Shown here: positions 7,010-15,325 of the stretch, one piece after another
How positions within the stretch are numbered: position 1 is the first letter of the stretch
Layout of the letters: each line of letters starts with the position of its first letter
Assembly: GCA_018374355.1 (NCBI GenBank)
Contig: JAHAFI010000010.1
Span: 34,273-98,272 of the forward strand
Length of the DNA stretch: 64,000 bases
Origin: Clostridiales bacterium
GTDB taxonomy: Bacteria; Bacillota; Clostridia; Lachnospirales; Lachnospiraceae
Direction: 5' to 3'
Made by a program: the position numbers and the translations under genes
Notes under the pieces: generated by a model
Databases searched by the model: none
What the model was told of the DNA's origin: nothing
What the model saw: only the letters and a program-made list of their open reading frames with translations

Positions 7010-7879
7010 ATGAACACTATTATCGAACGAATCACGGAAGCCATTAAGGAGATTCTGATCGGGATGATCCAGAATGGTCTGGAAGGAATGTTCGTGGAAG
7101 TCAATGACAAAGTGGGAACCATAGCCGGGCAGGTTGGGCAGACACCGCAGGGATGGAACGCTGGCGTATTTAACCTGATACAGAATCTTTCCCAGACGGT
7201 GATCGTGCCCATTGCCGGCCTGATCATCACATTTGTCCTTTGTTATGAGCTGATTACGATGGTGACGCAGAAGAACAACTTCCATGAGTTTGAGACTTAT
7301 AACATTTTTCTCTGGATTTTCAAGGCTTATGTTGCGATTTACCTTGTGACGAACACCTTCAATATTACGATGGCAGTCTTTGATGTAGGGCAGCATATCG
7401 TAAATGAGGCTGCGGGAGTGATATCCGGCAGTACGGCGGTGGATGCTTCCGCAGCGGTTGCAACACTTACCGAATCTCTGGAAGAAATGGAGATTGGGGA
7501 GCTGTTCCTACTGGCAATGGAAACGCTTTTGATTAGTCTTACCATGAGCATCCTGTCTGTGATCATTACAGTAGTCCTGTATGGAAGGATGATTGAAATT
7601 TACCTTTATACTTCCGTGGCACCGATCCCGTTTGCCACCATGACCAATAAGGAATGGGGCAATATCGGGAACAACTATCTGAAAGGCTTGTTCGCCCTGG
7701 CATTTCAGGGATTCTTCATGCTCGTCTGTGTCGGAATTTATTCCGTTTTAGTCAATACAATGACCATATCGACGAACCTGCATGGAGCAATGTTTTCAGT
7801 GGCGGCATATACGGTCGTTCTGGCATTTTCGCTGTTCAAGACCGGAAGCCTGAGCAAATCAATTTTTAATGCCCACTAA
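7010..7879 (+). CDS. TrbL/VirB6-like conjugative channel membrane protein
   Basis: 289 residues with five to six membrane segments: about 63-85 (TVIVPIAGLIITFVLCYE), 103-125, 165-195 (LFLLAMETLLISLTMSILS), 228-255 and 262-280. The N-terminal part is amphipathic (MNTIIERITEAIKEILIGMI). It belongs to the CD0411-type TrbL/VirB6 group in Tn1549-like ICEs and probably forms part of the inner-membrane pore of the type IV secretion system. It follows Maff2 after 11 bases and is followed by PrgI, the expected operon order. Confidence 0.85.
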   Translation: MNTIIERITEAIKEILIGMIQNGLEGMFVEVNDKVGTIAGQVGQTPQGWNAGVFNLIQNLSQTVIVPIAGLIITFVLCYELITMVTQKNNFHEFETYNIFLWIFKAYVAIYLVTNTFNITMAVFDVGQHIVNEAAGVISGSTAVDASAAVATLTESLEEMEIGELFLLAMETLLISLTMSILSVIITVVLYGRMIEIYLYTSVAPIPFATMTNKEWGNIGNNYLKGLFALAFQGFFMLVCVGIYSVLVNTMTISTNLHGAMFSVAAYTVVLAFSLFKTGSLSKSIFNAH

Positions 7880-7903
7880 GGGGCAGGAAAGGAGCGCATA
7901 CCT

Positions 7904-8368
7904 ATGGCGTATGTACCAGTACCTAAAGACCTTACAAAGGTCAAGACAAAAGTAGCTTTGAATCTGACGAAGCGGCAGCTGATCTTTTTTTCACTTGCCG
8001 CAGTGGTGGGAATCCCGTTTTATCTGGTGACGAAAGGACCGCTGGGTTCCAGTATTTCAGCAATCCTGATGGTGACAATCATGCTGCCATTTTTCTTTAT
8101 GGCAATGTATGAAAAGGACGGGCTCCCTTTTGAAAAGGTAGTAGGGAATATCATCCGACAGAAATTCATCTGTCCGGCGAAAAGACCATATCGGACGGAA
8201 AACTTCTATCGGGAGATCGATTCCCTCGTAAAGAAGGAGGGTGTGCCGGATGGCAAAGAAGACAAAACAGGTGCAACAGCAGCAGCGCCTGGAGACAGCG
8301 GCAAGAAAAAACCGCAAAGAAAGAAGAAACAGAAACGACCGAAAGGAAAGGGAAAAGGAAAAGCTTAG
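7904..8368 (+). CDS. prgI: PrgI-family protein
   Basis: 154 residues. The N-terminal 100 residues match the PrgI family (VPKDLTKVKTKVALNLTKRQ, two membrane helices at about 27-45 and 50-70, then MYEKDGLPFEKVVGNIIRQ), VirB3-like partners of the VirB4 ATPase. The last 40 residues are extremely lysine-rich and overlap the start of the virB4 gene by 119 bases in another frame, so part of the tail composition may reflect that overlap. RBS AAAGGAG lies 13 bases before the ATG. Confidence 0.85.
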   Translation: MAYVPVPKDLTKVKTKVALNLTKRQLIFFSLAAVVGIPFYLVTKGPLGSSISAILMVTIMLPFFFMAMYEKDGLPFEKVVGNIIRQKFICPAKRPYRTENFYREIDSLVKKEGVPDGKEDKTGATAAAPGDSGKKKPQRKKKQKRPKGKGKGKA

Positions 8369-10706
8369 GAAAAAGCAGGAGAAGGAACGCAGGAGACAAA
8401 AAAATGTTCCCCATACCGCCCAGCAGAGCATCCCGTATCAGCGGATGTTTGCAGACGGCATCTGCCAGGTGACGAAGAATTTCTTTTCCAAGACCGTACA
8501 GTTTTACGACATCAATTACCAGCTTGCTTTAAATGAGGATAAGACCACGATCTTTGAGAATTACTGTGATTTCCTGAATTACTTTGATTCCTCCATCAGT
8601 GTACAGTTATCCTTTATCAACCAGCAGGTGGACGTGGCAGAGTTTGAGAAGAGCATTGATATTCCGGATCAGAATGATGATTTCAATGAAATCCGTGAGG
8701 AATACCGGACAATGCTTAAGAATCAGCTTTCCAAAGGGAACAATGGACTGGTAAAGACAAAGTATATTACCTTTGGGATTGAGGCAGAAAGCCTGAAAGT
8801 TGCGAGACCAAGGCTGGAGCGTATTGAGGCAGACATCTTGAACAATTTCAAAGTGCTCGGTGCACAGGCGCATCCCTTAAATGGTGTGGAAAGGCTTGAG
8901 ATCATGTACCATGTGTTTAATCAGGATAAGATCGAACCCTTTCGCTTTAATTACAAGATGCTGCCCCTGACCGGGCTTAAGACAAAGGATTTCATTGCAC
9001 CGACTTCTTTTAACTTCTCAAAGAATTCCACTTTTCTGATGGGAAAGACGATGGGGAGCGTCAGTTATCTTCAGATCCTGGCACCGGAGCTTACCGACCG
9101 TATGCTTGCGGACTTTTTAGATGTGGATGACGGCATCAATGTAAATATCCATATCCAGTCCATTGATCAGACCTCGGCTATCAAAATGATCAAGGGAAAA
9201 ATATCAGACCTGGACAAGATGAAGATTGAAGAGCAGAAGCGTGCAGTGCGTTCCGGTTATGATATGGATGTGCTGCCATCTGATCTTATTACTTATGGGG
9301 AAGAGGCGAAAAATCTTCTGGAAGATTTACAGTCCAGAAATGAAAGAATGTTCCTTGTAACGGTTCTTGTGATGAACACTGCAAAGAAAAGACAGAAACT
9401 GGATAATAATGTATTCCAGGTACAGGGAATCGCACAGAAATACAATTGTTCTCTGCGTCCGCTGGATTACCAGCAGGAAGCGGGACTGATGTCATGCATC
9501 CCTCTGGGATTAAACAGAATAGAGATTCAGCGTGGGCTTACCACTTCGGCAACAGCCATCTTTGTGCCATTTACGACACAGGAACTGTTCCAGGAAGGGG
9601 AAGCCCTTTATTATGGGCTGAATGCCCTGTCCAACAACATGATTATGGTAGACAGAAAGCGGTTGAAAAACCCGAACGGACTGATCTTAGGTACACCGGG
9701 TTCCGGTAAATCCTTTTCGGCAAAAAGAGAGATCACCAACTGTTTCCTGATCACGGAGGATGACATTATCATTTGTGACCCGGAAGCGGAGTATTACCCT
9801 CTGGTGCAGGCACTGCACGGGCAGGTGGTACGCATCTCACCGGTATCTACCCAGTATATCAATCCGATGGATCTGAACCTGAACTATTCGGAGGAAGATA
9901 ATCCGCTGTCCTTAAAATCTGATTTTATCTTATCTCTGTGTGAATTGATCGTAGGTGGTAAGAACGGGCTGGAGCCAGTGGAGAAAACCATTATTGACCG
10001 ATGTGTGCGGCTGGTGTATCAGGACTATCTTGCAGACCCGGTGCCAGAGAAAATGCCAATCTTACAGGATTTGTATGACCTTCTTCGTGGACAGGACGAG
10101 CCGGAAGCACAGAGACTTGCAACTGCTTTGGAAATCTATGTTACCGGTTCTTTGAATGTGTTTAACCACAGAACTAACGTGGACATCAATAACCGGATCG
10201 TCTGTTTTGACATTAAGGAACTTGGAAAGCAGCTGAAAAAGATCGGGATGCTCATCGTGCAGGATCAGGTCTGGAACAGGGTAACCGTCAACCGTTCCGC
10301 TCATAAAGCAACCAGATATTACATTGATGAGTTCCACTTGCTTTTGAAGGAAGAGCAGACGGCATCTTACAGCGTGGAAATCTGGAAGCGTTTCAGAAAA
10401 TGGGGCGGGATTCCAACGGGAATTACCCAGAATATCAAAGATTTGCTGGCAAGCCGTGAGATTGAGAATATTTTTGAAAATTCAGATTTCATTTATATGC
10501 TCAACCAGGCATCCGGTGACCGTCAGATTCTGGCGAAACAGCTGAACATTTCTCCTACACAGCTGTCCTATGTGACAAACAGCAACGAAGGTGAGGGGCT
10601 TTTGTTCTATGGAAATGTGATCATTCCGTTTGTGGATAGATTCCCGAAAAATAAGCTTTATCAGTTATTAACTACCCGTCCGGAAGAAACGGGCGAGAAT
10701 GCGTAG
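8250..10706 (+). CDS. virB4: VirB4/TrbE-type conjugation ATPase
   Basis: 818 residues. The start at ATG 8250 is chosen over the in-frame GTG at 8241 because AAGGAGG ends at 8240. The basic N-terminal 60 residues are low-complexity and shared as overlapping sequence with prgI. Walker A is GTPGSGKSFSAKRE (about 481-494), Walker B is YYIDEFHLLL (about 689-698), and a further conserved segment is RKWGGIPTGITQNIKDLL. VirB4 proteins power assembly and operation of the type IV secretion channel and act with VirD4. This is the longest energy-supplying component of the operon and looks intact. Confidence 0.95.
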   Translation: MAKKTKQVQQQQRLETAARKNRKERRNRNDRKEREKEKLRKKQEKERRRQKNVPHTAQQSIPYQRMFADGICQVTKNFFSKTVQFYDINYQLALNEDKTTIFENYCDFLNYFDSSISVQLSFINQQVDVAEFEKSIDIPDQNDDFNEIREEYRTMLKNQLSKGNNGLVKTKYITFGIEAESLKVARPRLERIEADILNNFKVLGAQAHPLNGVERLEIMYHVFNQDKIEPFRFNYKMLPLTGLKTKDFIAPTSFNFSKNSTFLMGKTMGSVSYLQILAPELTDRMLADFLDVDDGINVNIHIQSIDQTSAIKMIKGKISDLDKMKIEEQKRAVRSGYDMDVLPSDLITYGEEAKNLLEDLQSRNERMFLVTVLVMNTAKKRQKLDNNVFQVQGIAQKYNCSLRPLDYQQEAGLMSCIPLGLNRIEIQRGLTTSATAIFVPFTTQELFQEGEALYYGLNALSNNMIMVDRKRLKNPNGLILGTPGSGKSFSAKREITNCFLITEDDIIICDPEAEYYPLVQALHGQVVRISPVSTQYINPMDLNLNYSEEDNPLSLKSDFILSLCELIVGGKNGLEPVEKTIIDRCVRLVYQDYLADPVPEKMPILQDLYDLLRGQDEPEAQRLATALEIYVTGSLNVFNHRTNVDINNRIVCFDIKELGKQLKKIGMLIVQDQVWNRVTVNRSAHKATRYYIDEFHLLLKEEQTASYSVEIWKRFRKWGGIPTGITQNIKDLLASREIENIFENSDFIYMLNQASGDRQILAKQLNISPTQLSYVTNSNEGEGLLFYGNVIIPFVDRFPKNKLYQLLTTRPEETGENA

Positions 10707-10715
10707 GAGGAGAAA

Positions 10716-10808
10716 ATGCGTGTATTATCCTATTTTTTAACATTTTCAGCAGGCATGGTATCTGGGGTATTCCTGATCTGTGCTTTACAGATTAACAAAC
10801 ATGAATGA
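10716..10808 (+). CDS. DUF3789-like 30-residue membrane protein
   Basis: The tiny gene reads MRVLSYFLTFSAGMVSGVFL then ICALQINKHE. It starts ten bases after the virB4 stop with the ideal RBS GGAGGAG. It is a single membrane helix with a short charged tail. Proteins of this size and sequence (DUF3789) are regularly found at this position in Clostridial ICEs. It probably assists the membrane complex, but the role is unknown. It is easily missed because it is below usual length cut-offs. Confidence 0.75.
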   Translation: MRVLSYFLTFSAGMVSGVFLICALQINKHE

Positions 10809-10851
10809 AAGAAGGTAACTGCCGAAAAGCAGTTGTCGGAAAGGAATCGAA

Positions 10852-13638
10852 ATGGCAGAACAGAGAATGGAAGCCAGAGAGAAGACCGTCCAGAAGATGA
10901 CAAGAGACGGGCTTGTGGAAGAAAATCTGGCAGACAAATCCACTGTCCGTGTCAGTAAGCGTTCCGGTGATATTCAGATGAAAAAAGAGACTGGAAGCAG
11001 GGAATTGAATTTTGTTTCTGAAAAAGACAAGGAAGAGGTAGGTTCCGGGAAACATTGCCAGTCCATTCAGAATTCAAGGGATGCGCCGGAAATGGCACGG
11101 AAAGAAGATAAATCAAAATCCCGGAAAATGATACGGGAAAAGGAAGAGGGCAGTGCGGCTTCCAAGCTGTTTATGGAGGAAGGACAGAAAGGAAGCGGGA
11201 AACTTCAGGAGAAACATGCACAGCTTTCCAGTTCCAGAGGGGATACAAGAAAGAAGCAGACCGGAGGCAGTAAAAAACCTGCTCAGAAGAAGCGGCTTAA
11301 GTTTGCTTATGAAGAGACAACAGAAGCCATCCGGGATGATGGGACGGCGGCAAAGCTTAACCGCATGGATGCTGATGGGGTCAACTTCCGTCACGATGCC
11401 CAGAAAAAGAGAAATCAAAAGATTGCCCATGAGGAAGCCAGAAAAAAAGAAGCACCCAAAAAGCATTCCATGAAAGATAAGGTATATCAGGAAAATGCAG
11501 AAGAAGGTGTTGTGAAAAGGAAAAAACGTCTTCGGTTTGAGGAAGAGGGACAAACCGGAACTTCCATTGCGAAAAAGGCTGGTATCGTAGCGTTAGCTTC
11601 TGTTCACCAACATGTCAGAAAAAGTGAAGATGACAATGCAGCTGTGGAAGGAGCTAACAATCTGCTAGAAGGTTCTGAAGGGATTTATTATCTTGAACAG
11701 CAAAGCATCCGTAAAACGAAGTGGAGAAAGAGCCGAACAGCAAAGTATCAGTCAAAAAGAATGGCACAGGATGCGGCAGAAAATACTGTGAAACAAGAGC
11801 GGAGCTATCTGAAAAAACTGATACAGAAGCATCGTATCAAGAAGGAATATGCCAAAGCAAAACGAAGCGAACAGGCGATAGGAACTGCAACCGTGGGGAC
11901 GATTGATTATATCAAGAAGATCGGCGGTAAAGTCACCAACTTCTTTAAGGAACACCGAAAAGTGTATGTCAGCATTGCAGCACTGATCGGCATGATGTTT
12001 CTGATTATGACCAGTGTTACTTCCTGTTCTTCTGCTTTTATGCAGAGCCTGATCAATTACACTGGCACCAGCTATATTTCTTCGGATGAGGCAATCCTAC
12101 AGGCAGACCTTTATTACACGCAGCTGGAAGCGAAACTTCAGGAGCGGATCAACCAGATGGAATCGGAGGAACCGGGGCATGAGGAATATCGGTACAATAT
12201 CGGACCGATCGAGCATGATCCTTTTATTTTGATCAGTTATCTGTCAGCAAAATATGAAGAGTTTACCTTTGAGCAGGTAAAGCCGGAGCTAGACCGGCTT
12301 TTTGCACTGCAGTACCAGCTGGAGACAGAAGCTGTGAATGAGACTGTGACAGAAACAACTACGGTCCGGGTAGGGGAATCCCTTGGAAATGTTGTAACAA
12401 GCGGTTACTGCAACTGCCCGATCTGCTGTGGCATTTGGTCAGGAGGACCGACGGCTTCCGGGGTATATCCCACATCGAACCATACGATTGCTGTGGATGC
12501 TTCCAATCCGTTTGTGCCGATGGGAACAAAAGTGGTGATGAATGGCGTAGAATACACGGTGGAGGATACCGGGGCATTTGCACGATATGGTGTCCAGTTT
12601 GACGTGTATTATGACAGCCATTCGGCAGCATCTGCACACGGGCATCAGACCTGGGAATGTTTCCTTGCTGATGATAACGGAAGCCGTGAGGTGGAAGTGA
12701 CAAGGACCAGGAACGTGGATGTGTTGAATGTAACTTTAAATTCCGGGAGTCTGATGGCAATCTGTCAGGACCGTCTGGGAATTTTCCAGAAAGAGCTTTT
12801 CAGCGCTTACAATGAGACGAAAGGCAACCTGCAGATGTTTGGAAGCCTGTTTGAGTTTAACTGGTATTACAACGTGAGCAGCTATTACGGATACAGGATT
12901 CATCCGATCTCCGGGGCAAACCAGCTTCATAACGGACTGGATATCGGAGTGCCGGAGGGAACGAAAGTCATGGCAGGACTGACGGGAACCGTCGCAGAGT
13001 CATCTTATAATGACAGTTATGGCAATTATGTGGTGATCAAAGACAACAAAGGATATGAACTTCGCTATGCACATCTGAAGAGTAGAAGCGTATCTGCAGG
13101 AACAGCGATTACAAAGGGCGATGAAATCGGTCAGGCAGGCAATACCGGAAATTCCACCGGAAGCCATCTTCATGTTGAACTTCTGAAAAATGGGGAACGC
13201 ATGAACCCGATCTTCTATCTGGAAACAGGGGAAGGCTCTATCTTTGGGGGAAATGAGTACACCAGTGAAGCGGCACAGCGCTTATTGCAGGAAGCAGCAA
13301 GGTATTTGGGAACCCCTTATGTCTGGGGCGGTTATTCCCCAAGCGGATTTGATTGTTCCGGTTTTGTCAGCTATTGTCTGACACATTCTGGTGTAAGGAA
13401 TACGGGAAGACTCACAGCTCAGGGACTGTATGATATCTGCACTCCGGTATCAGAGTCAGAGGTACAGCCGGGAGATCTGATCTTCTTTACAGGCACTTAT
13501 AATGCCGGGGTGCCGGTAACGCACATCGGTATTTATGTGGGCGGCGGACAGATGATCCACTGTGGGCATCCTGTACAGTACACATCTATTTATTCTTCAT
13601 ACTGGCAGAGCCATTTCTATGGTTTTGGAAGATGGTAA
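10852..13638 (+). CDS. Membrane-anchored conjugal peptidoglycan hydrolase (3D + M23 + NlpC/P60 domains)
   Basis: 928 residues. The first ~365 are cytoplasmic, highly charged and low-complexity. One membrane helix follows (about 369-392, YVSIAALIGMMFLIMTSVTS). Outside the membrane come a cysteine-containing double-psi barrel (3D-like) domain (about 516-610, YCNCPICCGIW... VEDTGAFARYGVQFDVYYD), an M23 metallopeptidase with zinc ligands H693, D697 and H774 (HNGLDIG, HLHVE), and a C-terminal NlpC/P60 endopeptidase with C835 and H891 (FDCSGFV, VTHIGIYVGGG). It is the VirB1/TcpG-like cell-wall enzyme that opens the peptidoglycan for the secretion channel. Having three wall-active modules in one protein is richer than the usual two. 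RBS GGAAAGG precedes the ATG. Confidence 0.9.
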   Translation: MAEQRMEAREKTVQKMTRDGLVEENLADKSTVRVSKRSGDIQMKKETGSRELNFVSEKDKEEVGSGKHCQSIQNSRDAPEMARKEDKSKSRKMIREKEEGSAASKLFMEEGQKGSGKLQEKHAQLSSSRGDTRKKQTGGSKKPAQKKRLKFAYEETTEAIRDDGTAAKLNRMDADGVNFRHDAQKKRNQKIAHEEARKKEAPKKHSMKDKVYQENAEEGVVKRKKRLRFEEEGQTGTSIAKKAGIVALASVHQHVRKSEDDNAAVEGANNLLEGSEGIYYLEQQSIRKTKWRKSRTAKYQSKRMAQDAAENTVKQERSYLKKLIQKHRIKKEYAKAKRSEQAIGTATVGTIDYIKKIGGKVTNFFKEHRKVYVSIAALIGMMFLIMTSVTSCSSAFMQSLINYTGTSYISSDEAILQADLYYTQLEAKLQERINQMESEEPGHEEYRYNIGPIEHDPFILISYLSAKYEEFTFEQVKPELDRLFALQYQLETEAVNETVTETTTVRVGESLGNVVTSGYCNCPICCGIWSGGPTASGVYPTSNHTIAVDASNPFVPMGTKVVMNGVEYTVEDTGAFARYGVQFDVYYDSHSAASAHGHQTWECFLADDNGSREVEVTRTRNVDVLNVTLNSGSLMAICQDRLGIFQKELFSAYNETKGNLQMFGSLFEFNWYYNVSSYYGYRIHPISGANQLHNGLDIGVPEGTKVMAGLTGTVAESSYNDSYGNYVVIKDNKGYELRYAHLKSRSVSAGTAITKGDEIGQAGNTGNSTGSHLHVELLKNGERMNPIFYLETGEGSIFGGNEYTSEAAQRLLQEAARYLGTPYVWGGYSPSGFDCSGFVSYCLTHSGVRNTGRLTAQGLYDICTPVSESEVQPGDLIFFTGTYNAGVPVTHIGIYVGGGQMIHCGHPVQYTSIYSSYWQSHFYGFGRW

Positions 13639-13677
13639 GGATAAGGGCGGTCTTAGTGCCGCCCGGAAAGGAGGAAT

Positions 13678-13947
13678 ATGAAAAGTCTGGAAAAAGCAGT
13701 AGCTGATTATGATAAGGCAAAAGAAAGAATGGAAGCATCAAAGGCAAGGTATGAAGCAGATCTGAAACGGTTTAAGGCTGCGGAGGCGGCAAAGATCGAG
13801 TCAGAAAATCTGGAAATTGTGCGTATCGTCCGTGCCATGGACATGAGCATACCGGAACTGGAGGCTTTTCGGGAAAGAATGAAAACAGAGCTGCCGGGGG
13901 TGGCAGAATTTCAGAAGGAGGAAACAGGAGAAAATGATGAATTTTGA
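13678..13947 (+). CDS. DUF4315-family small protein
   Basis: 89 residues, mostly one long charged coiled coil (YDKAKERMEASKARYEADLK) followed by a short helical end (IVRIVRAMDMSIPELEAFRE). This matches DUF4315, always found just before the DUF4366 gene in these ICEs. Function is unknown; a scaffold role in the transfer complex is inferred from the operon. RBS GGAAAGGAGG precedes the ATG. A GGGCGG/CCGCCC hairpin (13645-13664) lies between this gene and the hydrolase gene and may tune relative expression. The end overlaps the next gene by 14 bases. Confidence 0.8.
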   Translation: MKSLEKAVADYDKAKERMEASKARYEADLKRFKAAEAAKIESENLEIVRIVRAMDMSIPELEAFRERMKTELPGVAEFQKEETGENDEF

Positions 13948-15319
13948 GAAAATGAAAAAACAGAGGGTGCCGGGACGATGCCATATGTGGAAGGGTAATT
14001 TCAAAAAGGGATTACTTGCTGCAACGACATGTCTTTGTCTTGCATCCCCAGTATTATCCATACAGAGCGTGTTTGCGGCAGAACAGGGCAATCCGGCAAT
14101 CTCCATTGAAAAACCGGATGGATGGAAGCAGGGAGAAACGGAAGTTTCCATTACTGTGGATGCCAGTCAGATGGGAGAGGGATTCACGGTTGCAAAGATT
14201 GAGGCAAAAATCGGGAAAGATGGAAGCTGGAAGGATGTGACACAGTCCAAGAGTATTACCATCAGTGGAAATCAGACTGTATATGTCCGTGTGACAGATG
14301 GGGAAGGAACTGTTTATGAACAGAACCGTTCCATCCGCTGTTACGATACAGAAAAACCAACGCTGTCCGCATCTTTGACAGACGGAGTGCTTACGATTCA
14401 GGGGAATGATACGGTATCCGGTATTTCTGCTGTGACCGTCAATGGCACAACTTATACGGAACTGCAGGATGGAAAACTGAAAGTTCAGCTGACCCAGAAG
14501 GATTTTAAAACCAAACAGATTGAGATTACGGCAACTGATGGTGCGGGGAATACGTCTGAAAAGTACACACTGCAAAATCTCTATTATGAGTGGGCGGTCA
14601 GCCAGGCGGGACAGCAGGACTCCGGGGGCAGTGATATGAGTACTACAACATCATCTGCCACAACGGAGGAAACTGTCTCATCCCCGCTTCCGCAGGATGC
14701 ACAGGCTTCTGAACCAACGGAGGCGCGAGGAACCGTAGAAGAGCGTACCGTTACTGGAATCGAGGAAGAATTGGCACAGTCCGGGGAAGATGCAGAGACT
14801 ATTACCCAGACGGGAACAGAAGGGACAAAGGAGTTTTACACGATTTCAACGAAAAGTGGCAAAGTATTTTATCTGATCGTTGATAATTCCAGATCTCAGG
14901 ATAACGTGTATTTCCTTACCGAAGTTAGTGAAAAGGATCTGATGAACTTTACCCTTTCCGATACGGTAACACTTCCAGATGTTGGCACGGTTTATGCAGA
15001 GCCGGAAACAGAGGAGCCGGAACCGGAAGAAACGCAGGAGACAGAAAATGCGGAAACAGAAGAAGTGCAGATGCCGGAGGATAAATCCCCGGTAGGTTCT
15101 TATCTGTTAATCGGACTGGTAGCGGTAGGTGCACTTGGTGCCGGTTACTACTTTAAAATCTACAAGCCGAAGCATGAGTACGACGATGAAGACGAATATG
15201 AGGAAGATGATGCGGAAGAAAATGAGGAAGAACCGACCGAGCCGGATGATGCGGACGAGGAAGACACACTTCCTGATGAAACAGGTTCCGATGATGTTCT
15301 GGAAGATGAGGAGGAATAG
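13934..15319 (+). CDS. DUF4366-family secreted, membrane-anchored protein
   Basis: 461 residues. The N-terminal signal sequence ends near SPVLSIQSVFAAEQG (cleavage about residue 49). The extracellular part has two beta-sandwich-like regions (about 50-210) and a Thr/Ser/Glu-rich linker. A further conserved part (about 290-340, FYTISTKSGKVFYLIVDNSR) is the recognisable DUF4366 core. A C-terminal membrane helix (about 388-410, YLLIGLVAVGALGAGYYF) is followed by a very acidic cytoplasmic tail. It is a standard member of the conjugation operon in CTn-type elements; its outside location suggests contact with the cell wall or recipient. Either of two adjacent ATG codons (13934, 13937) may be used. 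Confidence 0.85.
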   Translation: MMNFEKMKKQRVPGRCHMWKGNFKKGLLAATTCLCLASPVLSIQSVFAAEQGNPAISIEKPDGWKQGETEVSITVDASQMGEGFTVAKIEAKIGKDGSWKDVTQSKSITISGNQTVYVRVTDGEGTVYEQNRSIRCYDTEKPTLSASLTDGVLTIQGNDTVSGISAVTVNGTTYTELQDGKLKVQLTQKDFKTKQIEITATDGAGNTSEKYTLQNLYYEWAVSQAGQQDSGGSDMSTTTSSATTEETVSSPLPQDAQASEPTEARGTVEERTVTGIEEELAQSGEDAETITQTGTEGTKEFYTISTKSGKVFYLIVDNSRSQDNVYFLTEVSEKDLMNFTLSDTVTLPDVGTVYAEPETEEPEPEETQETENAETEEVQMPEDKSPVGSYLLIGLVAVGALGAGYYFKIYKPKHEYDDEDEYEEDDAEENEEEPTEPDDADEEDTLPDETGSDDVLEDEEE

Positions 15320-15325
15320 TGCAGC

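Noticed and set aside
8118..8130. GGGCTCCCTTTT in prgI as a fifth copy of the palindromic repeat
   Set aside because: Only one arm matches, the other side does not pair, and the peptide fits the normal PrgI sequence.
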